From Chitinophagaceae bacterium (lineage in GTDB: Bacteria > Bacteroidota > Bacteroidia > Chitinophagales > Chitinophagaceae), in NCBI GenBank assembly GCA_023229465.1, contig JALNZE010000011.1:1-64000 (forward strand): a stretch of DNA of 64,000 bases. Direction: 5' to 3'. This document shows, piece after piece, positions 35,632 to 44,313 of this stretch. A program made the translations under genes and the position numbers. The notes under the pieces were generated by a model that was given only the letters and a program-made list of their open reading frames with translations, did no database searches and had not been told where the DNA came from. Numbering within the stretch: the first letter of the stretch is position 1; each line of letters starts with the position of its first letter.

Positions 35632-38178
35632 ATGGATAATAATTTTTCAGCCCAGGTTAAAGAGATCATTTCCTTCAGCAGGGAAGAAGCGCTCAGGTTA
35701 GGCAATGACTTTATAGGTACCGAACATTTGTTGCTGGGCCTTATCCGCGATGGCGATAATACCGCTATTAAGGTATTGAAGCAATTGAATGTTGACCTCT
35801 ATGAACTTCGTAAAGAAGTAGAACTTGCCGTAAAAGACAAAACAGGTAAAAATATTGCCAATATCAACAGCCTGCCCCTAACCAAACAGGCAGAAAAAGT
35901 GATACGCGTAACGGTACTGGAAGCCAAGGCGCTGAAAAGCCCTTTGGTTGAAACAGAACACCTGATGCTAAGCATTCTCAAAAACAAAGAAAATATTGCC
36001 ACCCAGATATTGAACCAGTTTGATGTGGATTATGACCTGTTCCGCAATGAACTGGGTATGGTAGGCACCGGCGCCCCACCGACGCCCCGCAGTGAATTTA
36101 GTGATGAAGAAAATGATGAATTTGAAGAAGAAAAGCGTGGAGCGGGCTATCAGCAGCAACGAGCAGGCAAACAGGCAGGCGCCGCGAAAAGTAAAACACC
36201 GGTACTGGATAATTTTGGGCGTGATATTACTAAATTGGCAGAGTCGGGTACACTGGATCCTATTATTGGCCGTGAAGAAGAGATTGAACGCGTAAGTCAA
36301 ATATTAAGTCGCCGTAAAAAGAACAACCCTATATTAATTGGCGAGCCGGGTGTAGGTAAAACCGCCATAGTAGAAGGATTGGCATTGCGTATTGTACAAA
36401 GAAAAGTTAGCCGTGTTCTATTTGATAAAAGGGTGATCTCACTTGATCTGGCGGCGCTGGTTGCCGGTACCAAGTACCGTGGCCAGTTTGAAGAAAGAAT
36501 GAAAGCAATCATGAATGAACTGGAAAAGAACAGGGATGTGATCCTGTTCATTGATGAAATACATACCATTGTTGGCGCCGGTGGTGCCAGTGGTTCATTG
36601 GATGCATCGAATATATTTAAACCGGCATTGGCCAGGGGAGAACTGCAATGTATTGGTGCATCTACCCTGGATGAATACAGAATGTATATTGAAAAAGACG
36701 GCGCACTGGATCGTCGTTTCCAGAAAGTCTTGATTGAGCCGCCAAGTGTAGAGGAAACCATACTTATCCTGACTAATATCAAATCAAAATACGAAGACTT
36801 TCATAACGTAACCTATTCAGATGACGCGATTGATGCCTGTGTAAAACTGAGCGACCGGTATATGACCGACAGGTTACTGCCGGATAAGGCCATTGATGTT
36901 TTGGATGAAGTAGGGGCCAGGGTACACTTGAAAAACATTAATGTTCCGCAGGATATTATTGAACTGGAGAAGAAAATTGAAGACGTTAAGAACGAAAAGA
37001 ATAAAGTGGTCAAGAGCCAGCGTTTTGAAGAAGCCGCTTCTTTACGTGATACAGAAAAACGCTTAGGTGAAGAGTTGGAGAAAGCAAAAGGCCAGTGGGA
37101 AGAAGAAAGCAAAAACAAACGTTATCCCATTACCGAGGAAAATATAGCGGAAGTGGTGAGTATGATGACGGGTATACCCGTAAAACGTATGGTGCAGGCT
37201 GAAACAGACAAATTGCGCCGCATGAGTGAGGAAATGAAAGATATGGTGATCGGGCAGGATGAGGCCATAGGAAAGGTGGTAAAAGCCATACAGCGTAACC
37301 GTGTTGGATTGAAGGATCCAAGAAAGCCGATTGGTTCCTTTATTTTCTTAGGTCCAACGGGTGTTGGTAAAACGGAAATGGCAAGGGCATTATCGAAATA
37401 CATGTTCGACTCTGAAGATTCGCTGATACGAATTGATATGAGTGAGTACATGGAAAAATTTTCAGTAAGCCGTTTGATTGGCGCGCCTCCCGGTTATGTG
37501 GGTTATGAAGAAGGCGGACAATTGACGGAAAAAGTACGCCGTAAACCTTATTGTGTGATTTTACTGGATGAGATTGAAAAGGCCCATCCGGATATCTATA
37601 ATATTCTCCTGCAGGTTTTAGATAACGGACAATTAACAGATGGCCTGGGCAGGAAAGTTGATTTCAAGAATACGATGATCATTATGACTTCTAATATTGG
37701 CGTGCGCCAGTTGAAAGAGTTTGGTGATGGAGTAGGATTTGCTACAGCTACCAGGATGCAGAATGCGGAAGAGAACAACAAGGCGGTGATTGAAAAGGCA
37801 TTGAAACGCACCTTCTCTCCGGAATTTCTGAATCGTATTGATGATGTCGTGGTATTTAATGCTTTGAATAAAGAGAATATCTTCAACATTATTGATATCC
37901 TGATGAAGGGGGTAGCTAAGCGTTTGCAAAATTTAGGGTTTTCGTTAGAGCTTACCGCGGAGGCAAAAGAATTTATTGGAGACAAAGGATATGATATTCA
38001 GTATGGGGCAAGGCCATTGCACAGGGCCATACAAAAATATCTCGAAGATCCTTTGGCCGAAGAGATACTGAACATGACCATCAAAGAAGGAGATACGCTG
38101 ATCGCGGATCTGGATAAAGAATCGGGGAAGTTGACATTCAGTTTCCGGAAAAAGGTAGAAGAAGGAGCCAATGTATAA
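35632..38178 (+). CDS. clpC: ClpC-type AAA+ unfoldase
   Basis: The ATPase partner of ClpP in regulated proteolysis. From ATG 35632 the domains are two Clp-N repeats (SFSREEALRLGNDFIGTEHL), AAA1 with Walker A IGEPGVGKTAIVEG and Walker B VILFIDEIHTIVG, a middle coiled segment with a UVR-like run (KSQRFEEAASLRDTEKRLG), AAA2 with FLGPTGVGKTEMARAL and VILLDEIEKAHPDI, and the D2 C-terminal domain. Length is 848 aa. The upstream in-frame ATG at 35566 adds 22 residues that do not fit the family. Confidence 0.96.
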   Translation: MDNNFSAQVKEIISFSREEALRLGNDFIGTEHLLLGLIRDGDNTAIKVLKQLNVDLYELRKEVELAVKDKTGKNIANINSLPLTKQAEKVIRVTVLEAKALKSPLVETEHLMLSILKNKENIATQILNQFDVDYDLFRNELGMVGTGAPPTPRSEFSDEENDEFEEEKRGAGYQQQRAGKQAGAAKSKTPVLDNFGRDITKLAESGTLDPIIGREEEIERVSQILSRRKKNNPILIGEPGVGKTAIVEGLALRIVQRKVSRVLFDKRVISLDLAALVAGTKYRGQFEERMKAIMNELEKNRDVILFIDEIHTIVGAGGASGSLDASNIFKPALARGELQCIGASTLDEYRMYIEKDGALDRRFQKVLIEPPSVEETILILTNIKSKYEDFHNVTYSDDAIDACVKLSDRYMTDRLLPDKAIDVLDEVGARVHLKNINVPQDIIELEKKIEDVKNEKNKVVKSQRFEEAASLRDTEKRLGEELEKAKGQWEEESKNKRYPITEENIAEVVSMMTGIPVKRMVQAETDKLRRMSEEMKDMVIGQDEAIGKVVKAIQRNRVGLKDPRKPIGSFIFLGPTGVGKTEMARALSKYMFDSEDSLIRIDMSEYMEKFSVSRLIGAPPGYVGYEEGGQLTEKVRRKPYCVILLDEIEKAHPDIYNILLQVLDNGQLTDGLGRKVDFKNTMIIMTSNIGVRQLKEFGDGVGFATATRMQNAEENNKAVIEKALKRTFSPEFLNRIDDVVVFNALNKENIFNIIDILMKGVAKRLQNLGFSLELTAEAKEFIGDKGYDIQYGARPLHRAIQKYLEDPLAEEILNMTIKEGDTLIADLDKESGKLTFSFRKKVEEGANV

Positions 38179-38197
38179 AGTAAATACAGTTTAAATA

Positions 38198-38223
38198 AAA
38201 AGCCCTGCGATTGCGGGGCTTTT
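38198..38223 (+). terminator. Terminator after clpC
   Basis: An 11-bp stem with one G-U pair (38198-38208 with 38213-38223) and a 4-nt loop; A and T runs flank both sides, so it may also serve the convergent ubiX gene. Confidence 0.82.
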
Positions 38224-38243
38224 GAATATTCCGTGCTCCCTAT

Positions 38244-38816
38244 TCAATATTCTTTATTTCCTCCCCAACGAAAGGTAGTAACATCAATCCCTGCAAGGTC
38301 TAATACACGATCAACCACCGTTGCAGCAAGTTCTTCAATAGTCTTTGGGTTACTGTAGAATGAGGGTGTGGCGGGGCAAATAATACCGCCTGCCAGGGTT
38401 ACCGTTTCCATATTTTTTATGTGAATGAGATTGTATGGGGTATCTCTCACCATTACAATTAATTTTCGCCTTTCTTTTAATACCACATCCGCGGCACGGG
38501 TAACCAGGTCGTTGCTAACGCCACTGGCAATCCTGCCAAGTGTACCCATACTGCAGGGGGCAACGATTAGTATATTGTATTTTGCCGAACCGGAAGCAAA
38601 AGGCGCGGAGAAATCATATTTGTCAAAATAGGGGAAAGGGTAGTCTTTGTAGGCCTCATTACCCAGTTCTGCTTTCCATATTTCTTTGGCATTCGAACTC
38701 ATCACTATTCCCAGTTCATCATATTGATCCTTTAGCAAAACCAGCTTATCCAGCAATACTTTTGCATAGACAGATCCACTGGCCCCGGTTATTGCAACGG
38801 CAATTTTATTGCTCAT
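38244..38816 (-). CDS. ubiX: UbiX-type flavin prenyltransferase
   Basis: UbiX attaches a prenyl group to FMN to make the cofactor of UbiD-type decarboxylases. Visible motifs are AVAITGASGSVYAKVLLDKL, MSSNAKEIW, the FMN-binding ILIVAPCSMGTLGRIASGVS and LKERRKLIVMVRDTPYNLIH. Start at 38816 gives 190 aa and lies just after a predicted promoter; the ATG at 38852 would be upstream of it. No ubiD-like partner is in this window. Confidence 0.94.
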   Translation of the reverse strand: MSNKIAVAITGASGSVYAKVLLDKLVLLKDQYDELGIVMSSNAKEIWKAELGNEAYKDYPFPYFDKYDFSAPFASGSAKYNILIVAPCSMGTLGRIASGVSNDLVTRAADVVLKERRKLIVMVRDTPYNLIHIKNMETVTLAGGIICPATPSFYSNPKTIEELAATVVDRVLDLAGIDVTTFRWGGNKEY

Positions 38817-38837
38817 ACAGGCTGTTTGATGGAATAA

Positions 38838-38845
38838 CAAAGGTA
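38838..38845 (-). promoter_or_regulatory. -7 box (TACCTTTG) for ubiX
   Basis: Read on the minus strand, a perfect TAnnTTTG match about 21 nt before the ATG at 38816. It supports the shorter reading of ubiX. Confidence 0.5.
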
Positions 38846-38868
38846 AGTTCAAAAAGTTATCGCAGCAC

Positions 38869-40527
38869 TCAGATATCCTTGTACATTATCTCATAGTATT
38901 CATGTGCCATCCGGTTACTGTCGAACTGGAAGCGAACATCTCTCATGCCATTCTTCTGTATCTGTCTCCAGGTATCAAAGTTATCATAGTAAATAGGCAG
39001 GATCTGCTGTTCCAGGATTTCATATAGTTTGTTCAGGTCATATTCATCCTGTTCATGAACGGTCATGTTTTCATAATCCGCTTTCGGTACCACGAAGCCA
39101 TTGTTTCCATGGTTAACAAATTCCGGTATCCATCCATCATCGGTAGAAAAGTTTACGGCGCCATTCATGGCCGCTGTCATACCGCTGGTTCCGGATGCTT
39201 CCCTTGGTACGCGGGGATTATTCAACCAGATATCCGATGCCTGTTTTAAACGTTTACTGAGGGCCAGTTCATACCCAATCAGCACAGCTACATTTTTATA
39301 ATTTTTGCTCAGGTGAACCAGGTTATTAAACTGTGAAATGGCCGGATAATCAGCGGGATATGGTTTGCCTGCCCAGATAATCTGCACCGGGTAACGGGTA
39401 CTGCTGAGCAACTTTTCAAAACGCTCCATATCATAGGACAGCATATCCGCTCGCTTGTATCCTGCAAACCTTCTGGCCCATACAATTGTTAGTACATTCG
39501 GATCAAATATTTTTCCTGTTTGGTCGGCAACAATTTCGAATGCCCTTTTCTTCAGGTATTTTTTTCTGTCGTCAAATGCATGGTCATTATTTTCTTCCAT
39601 GGCATGGTGCATCTGTTTATCAGACCAGTAGCGCCAGTTCTGCGCGTTGGTGATAGAAGTTATCGGGCAGATACCTTCGTATTTTTTCCACATCTCCCTG
39701 CTCACCACCCCATGTAGGGCGGAAACACCATTGGCTTTCCTGGCAAAATGAAGAGCGGCTAATGAGTGGCTGAACTGATCACCAGTAACACCGGTAATTT
39801 TGCGAACCTCATCGATACTGAGGCCACAGAAATAACTCATTTTATGACAAAGATACATATCATGTTTTTCGTTACCTGCTTCTTCCGGCGTATGCGTTGT
39901 AAATACGAGATGCTCCTTAACTTTTTCAAGGCTCTTGAATTTATTTAAGAGATAGAAAGCAGCGGATATACCATGTGCCTCATTAAGGTGGTATACAGCA
40001 GGATTAAATCCTAGTTCATCAATTAATTTAGCGCCACCTACGCCCAATAAAATAAACTGCGCCACTTTGGTAGCCACATTGGCATCGTATAAACGATGTG
40101 TGATGGTTTGAGAAACATAATCGTTTTCAGGTAAATCGGTGCTTAACAAAAACAGCGGGGCGCTGTTAAACGTTTCCGGGTTCAGGTAATAGGCTTTTAC
40201 CCAAACCGGGTGTTCATGAATCAGTATCTGAAATTTTATATTGGTGTCTTCCAGGAAACTAAAATTTTTTTCCATGAAAGTAACCTGCAGTGTTTGATCC
40301 TGGTTACGGGCCTGGTCGTAATAACCATGTTTCCATAAAATACCAATACCTACCATATTCTGGCGTAATTCATATGCGCTTCGTAAATGAGAACCTGCCA
40401 GGAAACCTAAGCCACCACTATATATTTTTAAAGGTTGGTGAATGGCAAATTCCATTGAGAAGTAAGCGGCTTTTTTAGCATAGAGCTCATTGATCTGGTA
40501 AGGTACCTGGTAGTTACGAAAAGTCAT
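38869..40527 (-). CDS. Alpha-glucan phosphorylase-family protein (GT35-like) without the usual PLP lysine
   Basis: The 552-aa protein has the short alpha-glucan phosphorylase layout: AAYFSMEFAIHQPLKIYSGG at the start, VYHLNEAHGISAAFYLL, HLVFTTHTPEEAGNEKH, TIVWARRFAGYKRADML and the late motif PREASGTSGMTAAMNGAVNF. In phosphorylases I recall, the position after SGM or GNM is the lysine that holds pyridoxal phosphate; here Thr451 (codon 39175-39177) stands there. Either this clade binds the cofactor differently or it catalyses another glucosyl transfer. The gene name glgP is therefore left out. It lies apart from other glucan genes. Confidence 0.85.
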   Translation of the reverse strand: MTFRNYQVPYQINELYAKKAAYFSMEFAIHQPLKIYSGGLGFLAGSHLRSAYELRQNMVGIGILWKHGYYDQARNQDQTLQVTFMEKNFSFLEDTNIKFQILIHEHPVWVKAYYLNPETFNSAPLFLLSTDLPENDYVSQTITHRLYDANVATKVAQFILLGVGGAKLIDELGFNPAVYHLNEAHGISAAFYLLNKFKSLEKVKEHLVFTTHTPEEAGNEKHDMYLCHKMSYFCGLSIDEVRKITGVTGDQFSHSLAALHFARKANGVSALHGVVSREMWKKYEGICPITSITNAQNWRYWSDKQMHHAMEENNDHAFDDRKKYLKKRAFEIVADQTGKIFDPNVLTIVWARRFAGYKRADMLSYDMERFEKLLSSTRYPVQIIWAGKPYPADYPAISQFNNLVHLSKNYKNVAVLIGYELALSKRLKQASDIWLNNPRVPREASGTSGMTAAMNGAVNFSTDDGWIPEFVNHGNNGFVVPKADYENMTVHEQDEYDLNKLYEILEQQILPIYYDNFDTWRQIQKNGMRDVRFQFDSNRMAHEYYEIMYKDI

Positions 40528-40648
40528 TGTGTACTTGTTTGGTTAAAAATTGCGGCTGCAAGATAGGGGTATTTCAACAAAATGTATTTTATACACAGTT
40601 AGATATACTAATCCATTTTCCACAAAAAACAGTGGCCGGAAGGCAGGT

Positions 40649-41599
40649 TTATTTTGCTTTTTTTGGTATGCGGGGTTCTTTCTTTTTGATAAAGCTATCA
40701 TCGAAGAAACATTTAATGCCCCTGTGATTTCCACAACTGCCCTGTTCTTTAAAGCTTACTTCCCTCGCTTCAAACCTGAAATCAATCACGCAGGGATCAC
40801 CGTTGGCTTTGTATTGCGCCTTACCGGAACTATTAATGGTCAATTCTCCTTTTAGCTCCCCCTTACAACTGCCCCCATTCTTTTCAAAGTGAATGAAAAA
40901 TAAATAGGTATTCGCTTTTTTTGTATCACGGATAGACAGATAATTTTTTTTATCCTGTACATAATCCCCGCTATATTTATTTTTCTTCGGTAATGTGTCA
41001 ATGGGGTTGATAATACCTGTTTTCTTTGGGTCCTCATTCGAATCATTAATCACCACTATGAATAGGCCGGCACTGTTGTAAACCCATCCTGTTCTTGAAA
41101 ATTGCAATGTATTTTCTTTGCCGAATTTTTCCTGGCTGATAAGAAAAGTAGGTTCTCTGTTGATTGATACAAAATGTACATAGCCGTCTTCATTATCTGT
41201 GCGTAAGAGTTCTTTAGATGCCAGGTAGTTATTTTTTTTATCTGTTACAAAAACCCCAAGCCTGCTATTTTTTTTAGGTACCGAAAAACGCAGCAAATAG
41301 TAATTTTCTTTTTCTTTTTCAATTTTTCCTACCGGGTGAATAATCAGTTTGCGTGTTTTACCAACAATCGTTGTTAGAGAACTGTCTGGAAAGAATTGCA
41401 GTAAGGCTTTCGTTCCTATCAAAATGGTATCTCCTGATTTGCTCAGGTTAGTATCGGCCACAATAAAGGGTGGAGTGATAGTAGGGAAGACAGCCACAAA
41501 ATCATTGATTTTTATCGGGACCTCTCCGGAGAGATCTAATTTTTGCTCTTTGCAGCCAAGTATCATAAGCAGCAACAGTACCGGCAAACATCTTTTCAT
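40649..41599 (-). CDS. Lipoprotein of unknown function (316 aa)
   Basis: A short signal peptide with lipobox MILGC (Cys at residue 16) anchors it. The remaining 300 residues are strand-rich with many Lys and Asn (LLQFFPDSSLTTIV, YYLLRFSVPKKNSRLGVFVT) and two Cys-containing segments near the end (GGSCKGELKGELTI, DPCVIDFRFEAREV, GSCGNHRGIKCFF). I do not recognise the family. It lies between the phosphorylase-like gene and the DtxR-type gene, separated from both by gaps, so no context clue is given. Confidence 0.7.
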   Translation of the reverse strand: MKRCLPVLLLLMILGCKEQKLDLSGEVPIKINDFVAVFPTITPPFIVADTNLSKSGDTILIGTKALLQFFPDSSLTTIVGKTRKLIIHPVGKIEKEKENYYLLRFSVPKKNSRLGVFVTDKKNNYLASKELLRTDNEDGYVHFVSINREPTFLISQEKFGKENTLQFSRTGWVYNSAGLFIVVINDSNEDPKKTGIINPIDTLPKKNKYSGDYVQDKKNYLSIRDTKKANTYLFFIHFEKNGGSCKGELKGELTINSSGKAQYKANGDPCVIDFRFEAREVSFKEQGSCGNHRGIKCFFDDSFIKKKEPRIPKKAK

Positions 41600-41672
41600 A
41601 CCCCAATATTTGCATAAAAATAGGCCTTTCGGGGCAAGTAGCGGATTGAATATAGTTTAATTGGATAATTAA

Positions 41673-41690
41673 TTTTAGATTTGTCTAAAA
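41673..41690. promoter_or_regulatory. Inverted-repeat operator over the -7 box of the DtxR-type gene
   Basis: A perfect 7-4-7 inverted repeat, TTTTAGA-TTTG-TCTAAAA, lies 17 nt before the ATG at 41707. Bases 41676-41683 within it read TAGATTTG, a full match to the -7 consensus. A regulator bound here would block its own promoter. DtxR/MntR regulators often recognise A+T-rich palindromes of this size, so autoregulation together with the transporter gene is the simplest reading. Confidence 0.7.
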
Positions 41691-41706
41691 ATAATTTTTA
41701 GCGCTT

Positions 41707-42366
41707 ATGAGTTTCACAATCACGGAAGAAAATTATATCAAAGCTATTTTCCATTTACAGCAGGAGGATGGGAATGTATCTACGAATGCACTTGCCGCAG
41801 AATTACATACCAAGGCTGCTTCCGTTACAGACATGCTCAAAAAATTAAAACTAAAGAAGTTGCTGAGTTATGAAAAGTACCAGGGTGCCCGTTTGAGTAT
41901 CGAGGGCAAGAAACTGGCCCTGGCTATTGTTCGCAAGCACCGTTTATGGGAGTACTTCCTGGTAGATACCCTTCAGTTTGGTTGGGATGAAGTGCATGAA
42001 GTAGCCGAGGAACTGGAGCATATCAGCAGTAAAAAGCTGGTAGAAAAACTCGACGCTTTTCTTGGTTTCCCCAGGTTTGATCCACATGGGGATCCTATCC
42101 CTGACAGCCATGGTAAAATGGCGATACAACAACAAGTCAACCTCATTGATCTGCCACTCAATAAACCGGCGGAAGTTTGTGGGGTAGGCAGTCAATCCAC
42201 CCAACTACTCGAACTGCTGAAGCATAAACATATTGGTATCGGAACCCGGCTTGAAGTAAAGAAAACCTTCAGTTTCGATCATTCCATCGAGATCAAAATC
42301 AGGAACCAGAATTCTTTCACCATAAGTCAGCAACTTGCCCAGGCTTTGTTTGTTAAACCAGTATAA
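41707..42366 (+). CDS. DtxR/MntR-family metal-dependent transcriptional regulator
   Basis: The N-terminal winged helix (ITEENYIKAIFHLQQEDGNV, then TKAASVTDMLKKLKLKKLLS) is followed by the metal-sensing dimerisation region (VRKHRLWEYFLVDTLQFGWD, EVAEELEHISSKKLVEKLD, FPRFDPHGDPIPD) and a C-terminal SH3-like domain from about residue 145, giving 219 aa. It should repress metal uptake when Mn2+ or Fe2+ is ample. The Nramp gene starts 3 nt after its stop, so Mn regulation (MntR-like) is most likely, but metal choice cannot be settled by eye. Confidence 0.93.
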   Translation: MSFTITEENYIKAIFHLQQEDGNVSTNALAAELHTKAASVTDMLKKLKLKKLLSYEKYQGARLSIEGKKLALAIVRKHRLWEYFLVDTLQFGWDEVHEVAEELEHISSKKLVEKLDAFLGFPRFDPHGDPIPDSHGKMAIQQQVNLIDLPLNKPAEVCGVGSQSTQLLELLKHKHIGIGTRLEVKKTFSFDHSIEIKIRNQNSFTISQQLAQALFVKPV

Positions 42367-42369
42367 TCC

Positions 42370-44250
42370 ATGCAACGGTTTCATAGTGATCAATCTTTGA
42401 GTGAAGTTCATGAGTCTGTTGATACCACCGCGCCAAGAAAAGGCTGGCGAAGGATACTTGCCTATATTGGTCCTGCTTACCTGGTAAGTGTTGGATATAT
42501 GGATCCGGGTAACTGGGCCACTGATCTGCAAGGGGGCGCTCAATTTGGGTACCAGTTAATCTGGGTGCTGCTGATGAGTAACCTGATGGCGCTTTTACTG
42601 CAAAGTCTGAGTGCCCGTTTGGGCATTGTAAGAAGACGGGATCTGGCACAGGCCAACAGGGAGGTATATCCACCACTGGTTAATTTCTGCCTGTACATTT
42701 TAGCCGAATTGGCCATAGCAGCCTGCGACCTGGCAGAAGTATTGGGTATGGCTATCGGCATTCACCTGTTAACCGGTCTTCCGCTTGTATGGGGTACCGT
42801 TATCACCGTATTGGATACTTTTCTTTTTCTGTTCCTGCAACGTTATGGCATCCGCAAAATGGAAGCATTTATTATTTGCCTGGTATTGATTATCGGCTGT
42901 TCTTTTTTAATTGAAATCATCATCGCAAAACCCGCTATTGGAGAAGTGGTGAAAGGGTTCATACCCACCGCTTTGAACAATCGATCTTTATACATCGCCA
43001 TAGGTATTATTGGCGCTACCGTTATGCCTCATAATTTATACCTGCACTCCGCATTGGTACAGACCAGAAAAATAAGTAGTGATGATAAGGGCATCAGAAA
43101 GGCTATCAAGTATAACATTATCGATAGTACCATTGCACTTAACGCGGCATTTTTTGTAAATGCCGCCATATTAATACTGGCTGCAAGCGTGTTTTTTAGC
43201 TCGGGTAATACAGAGGTTGCACGCATTCAGGATGCTCACAAGTTATTGCAACCCTTATTGGGTAGCCAATTGGCCCCCATTTTATTTGCGGTTGCCTTAA
43301 TTGCAGCCGGACAAAGCTCCACATTAACAGGAACACTGGCCGGTCAAATTGTAATGGAAGGCTACCTGCAATTGCGTATCAATCCATGGCTAAGAAGATT
43401 GTTAACCAGGCTTATTGCCATCGTACCTGCCGTATTGGTGATTATGTTATATGGCGATGAAAAGGTAGATGATTTGCTAATATTCAGCCAGGTGATTTTG
43501 AGTTTACAATTGGGTTTTGCAGTGATACCGCTGATTCATTTTGTGAGTGATAAATCAACCATGGGCAAATTCGCTATACGAACTTATGTAAAAGTACTGG
43601 CATGGTTAGTAGCCCTGGTATTGGTTTTTCTGAATGTGAAACTGGTAGGCACGGAAGCCCTGGGGGTATTTGAATCGGGTACGGCCTGGTACTGGAAACT
43701 ATTGCTGACATTGGCTATACTGGCTTTTGTGTGGCTCTTTCTTACCATGACATTTTTACCCATGATTCATAAACGCCGAAAAAAACAAACGGCTACCCTG
43801 CATGGGAATACCATCACGCTGAAAAATTTAGTGGTTAAAAAAACGAACAGGATCGCCATTGCACTGGATTTTTCAAAATCTGATGAAAAACTGATCGCGT
43901 ATGCTGTTGCACAGGGGCATAACGAGGTAACCTATATTTTACTCCATGTAGTGGAAAGCGCCTCGGCTAAATATTTGGGCCCCGCCAGTGATGATGATGA
44001 AACCAGAAAGGACAGGCAACGACTGGATAACTATGGTTTTCAGTTGATAGAAATGGGCTATCGCGTTGAAGCATTTATTGGCTATCGAAATCGGGTAAAT
44101 GAGATTATCAGGATCGTTAAAGAATCGGAAGCTGATATGCTGGTTATGGGCGCGCACAGGCACTCGGGGTTGAAAGACTATATTTTTGGTGAAACAATCG
44201 AAGATGTAAGGCATGCATTATCCATTCCGGTATTGATCGTGAATGTATGA
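42370..44250 (+). CDS. mntH: Nramp-family metal transporter fused to a universal stress protein domain
   Basis: Residues 1-455 form a proton-coupled Nramp transporter: the helix-1 metal motif GYMDPGNWATDLQGG, the helix-6 motif ATVMPHNLYLHSALVQTRK and about eleven helices. After the basic linker IHKRRKKQTATLHG a cytoplasmic UspA-like domain occupies about 480-626 (NRIAIALDFSKSDEKLIAYA, ending MLVMGAHRHSGLKDYIFGET), including the GxxxHS nucleotide-site pattern. Typical MntH is near 410 aa, so the fusion adds a possible nucleotide sensor. Cotranscribed with the DtxR-type regulator; Mn2+ is the likely main substrate. Confidence 0.92.
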   Translation: MQRFHSDQSLSEVHESVDTTAPRKGWRRILAYIGPAYLVSVGYMDPGNWATDLQGGAQFGYQLIWVLLMSNLMALLLQSLSARLGIVRRRDLAQANREVYPPLVNFCLYILAELAIAACDLAEVLGMAIGIHLLTGLPLVWGTVITVLDTFLFLFLQRYGIRKMEAFIICLVLIIGCSFLIEIIIAKPAIGEVVKGFIPTALNNRSLYIAIGIIGATVMPHNLYLHSALVQTRKISSDDKGIRKAIKYNIIDSTIALNAAFFVNAAILILAASVFFSSGNTEVARIQDAHKLLQPLLGSQLAPILFAVALIAAGQSSTLTGTLAGQIVMEGYLQLRINPWLRRLLTRLIAIVPAVLVIMLYGDEKVDDLLIFSQVILSLQLGFAVIPLIHFVSDKSTMGKFAIRTYVKVLAWLVALVLVFLNVKLVGTEALGVFESGTAWYWKLLLTLAILAFVWLFLTMTFLPMIHKRRKKQTATLHGNTITLKNLVVKKTNRIAIALDFSKSDEKLIAYAVAQGHNEVTYILLHVVESASAKYLGPASDDDETRKDRQRLDNYGFQLIEMGYRVEAFIGYRNRVNEIIRIVKESEADMLVMGAHRHSGLKDYIFGETIEDVRHALSIPVLIVNV

Positions 44251-44270
44251 CCCTGCAATCGATAATGTAT

Positions 44271-44278
44271 TACCTTTG
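44271..44278 (+). promoter_or_regulatory. -7 box (TACCTTTG) for icd
   Basis: A perfect TAnnTTTG match 35 nt before the icd ATG at 44314; no clear -33 element. Confidence 0.5.
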
Positions 44279-44313
44279 CTTCCGTTTTTTACCTTAACCA
44301 AAAGTTTATTTCT

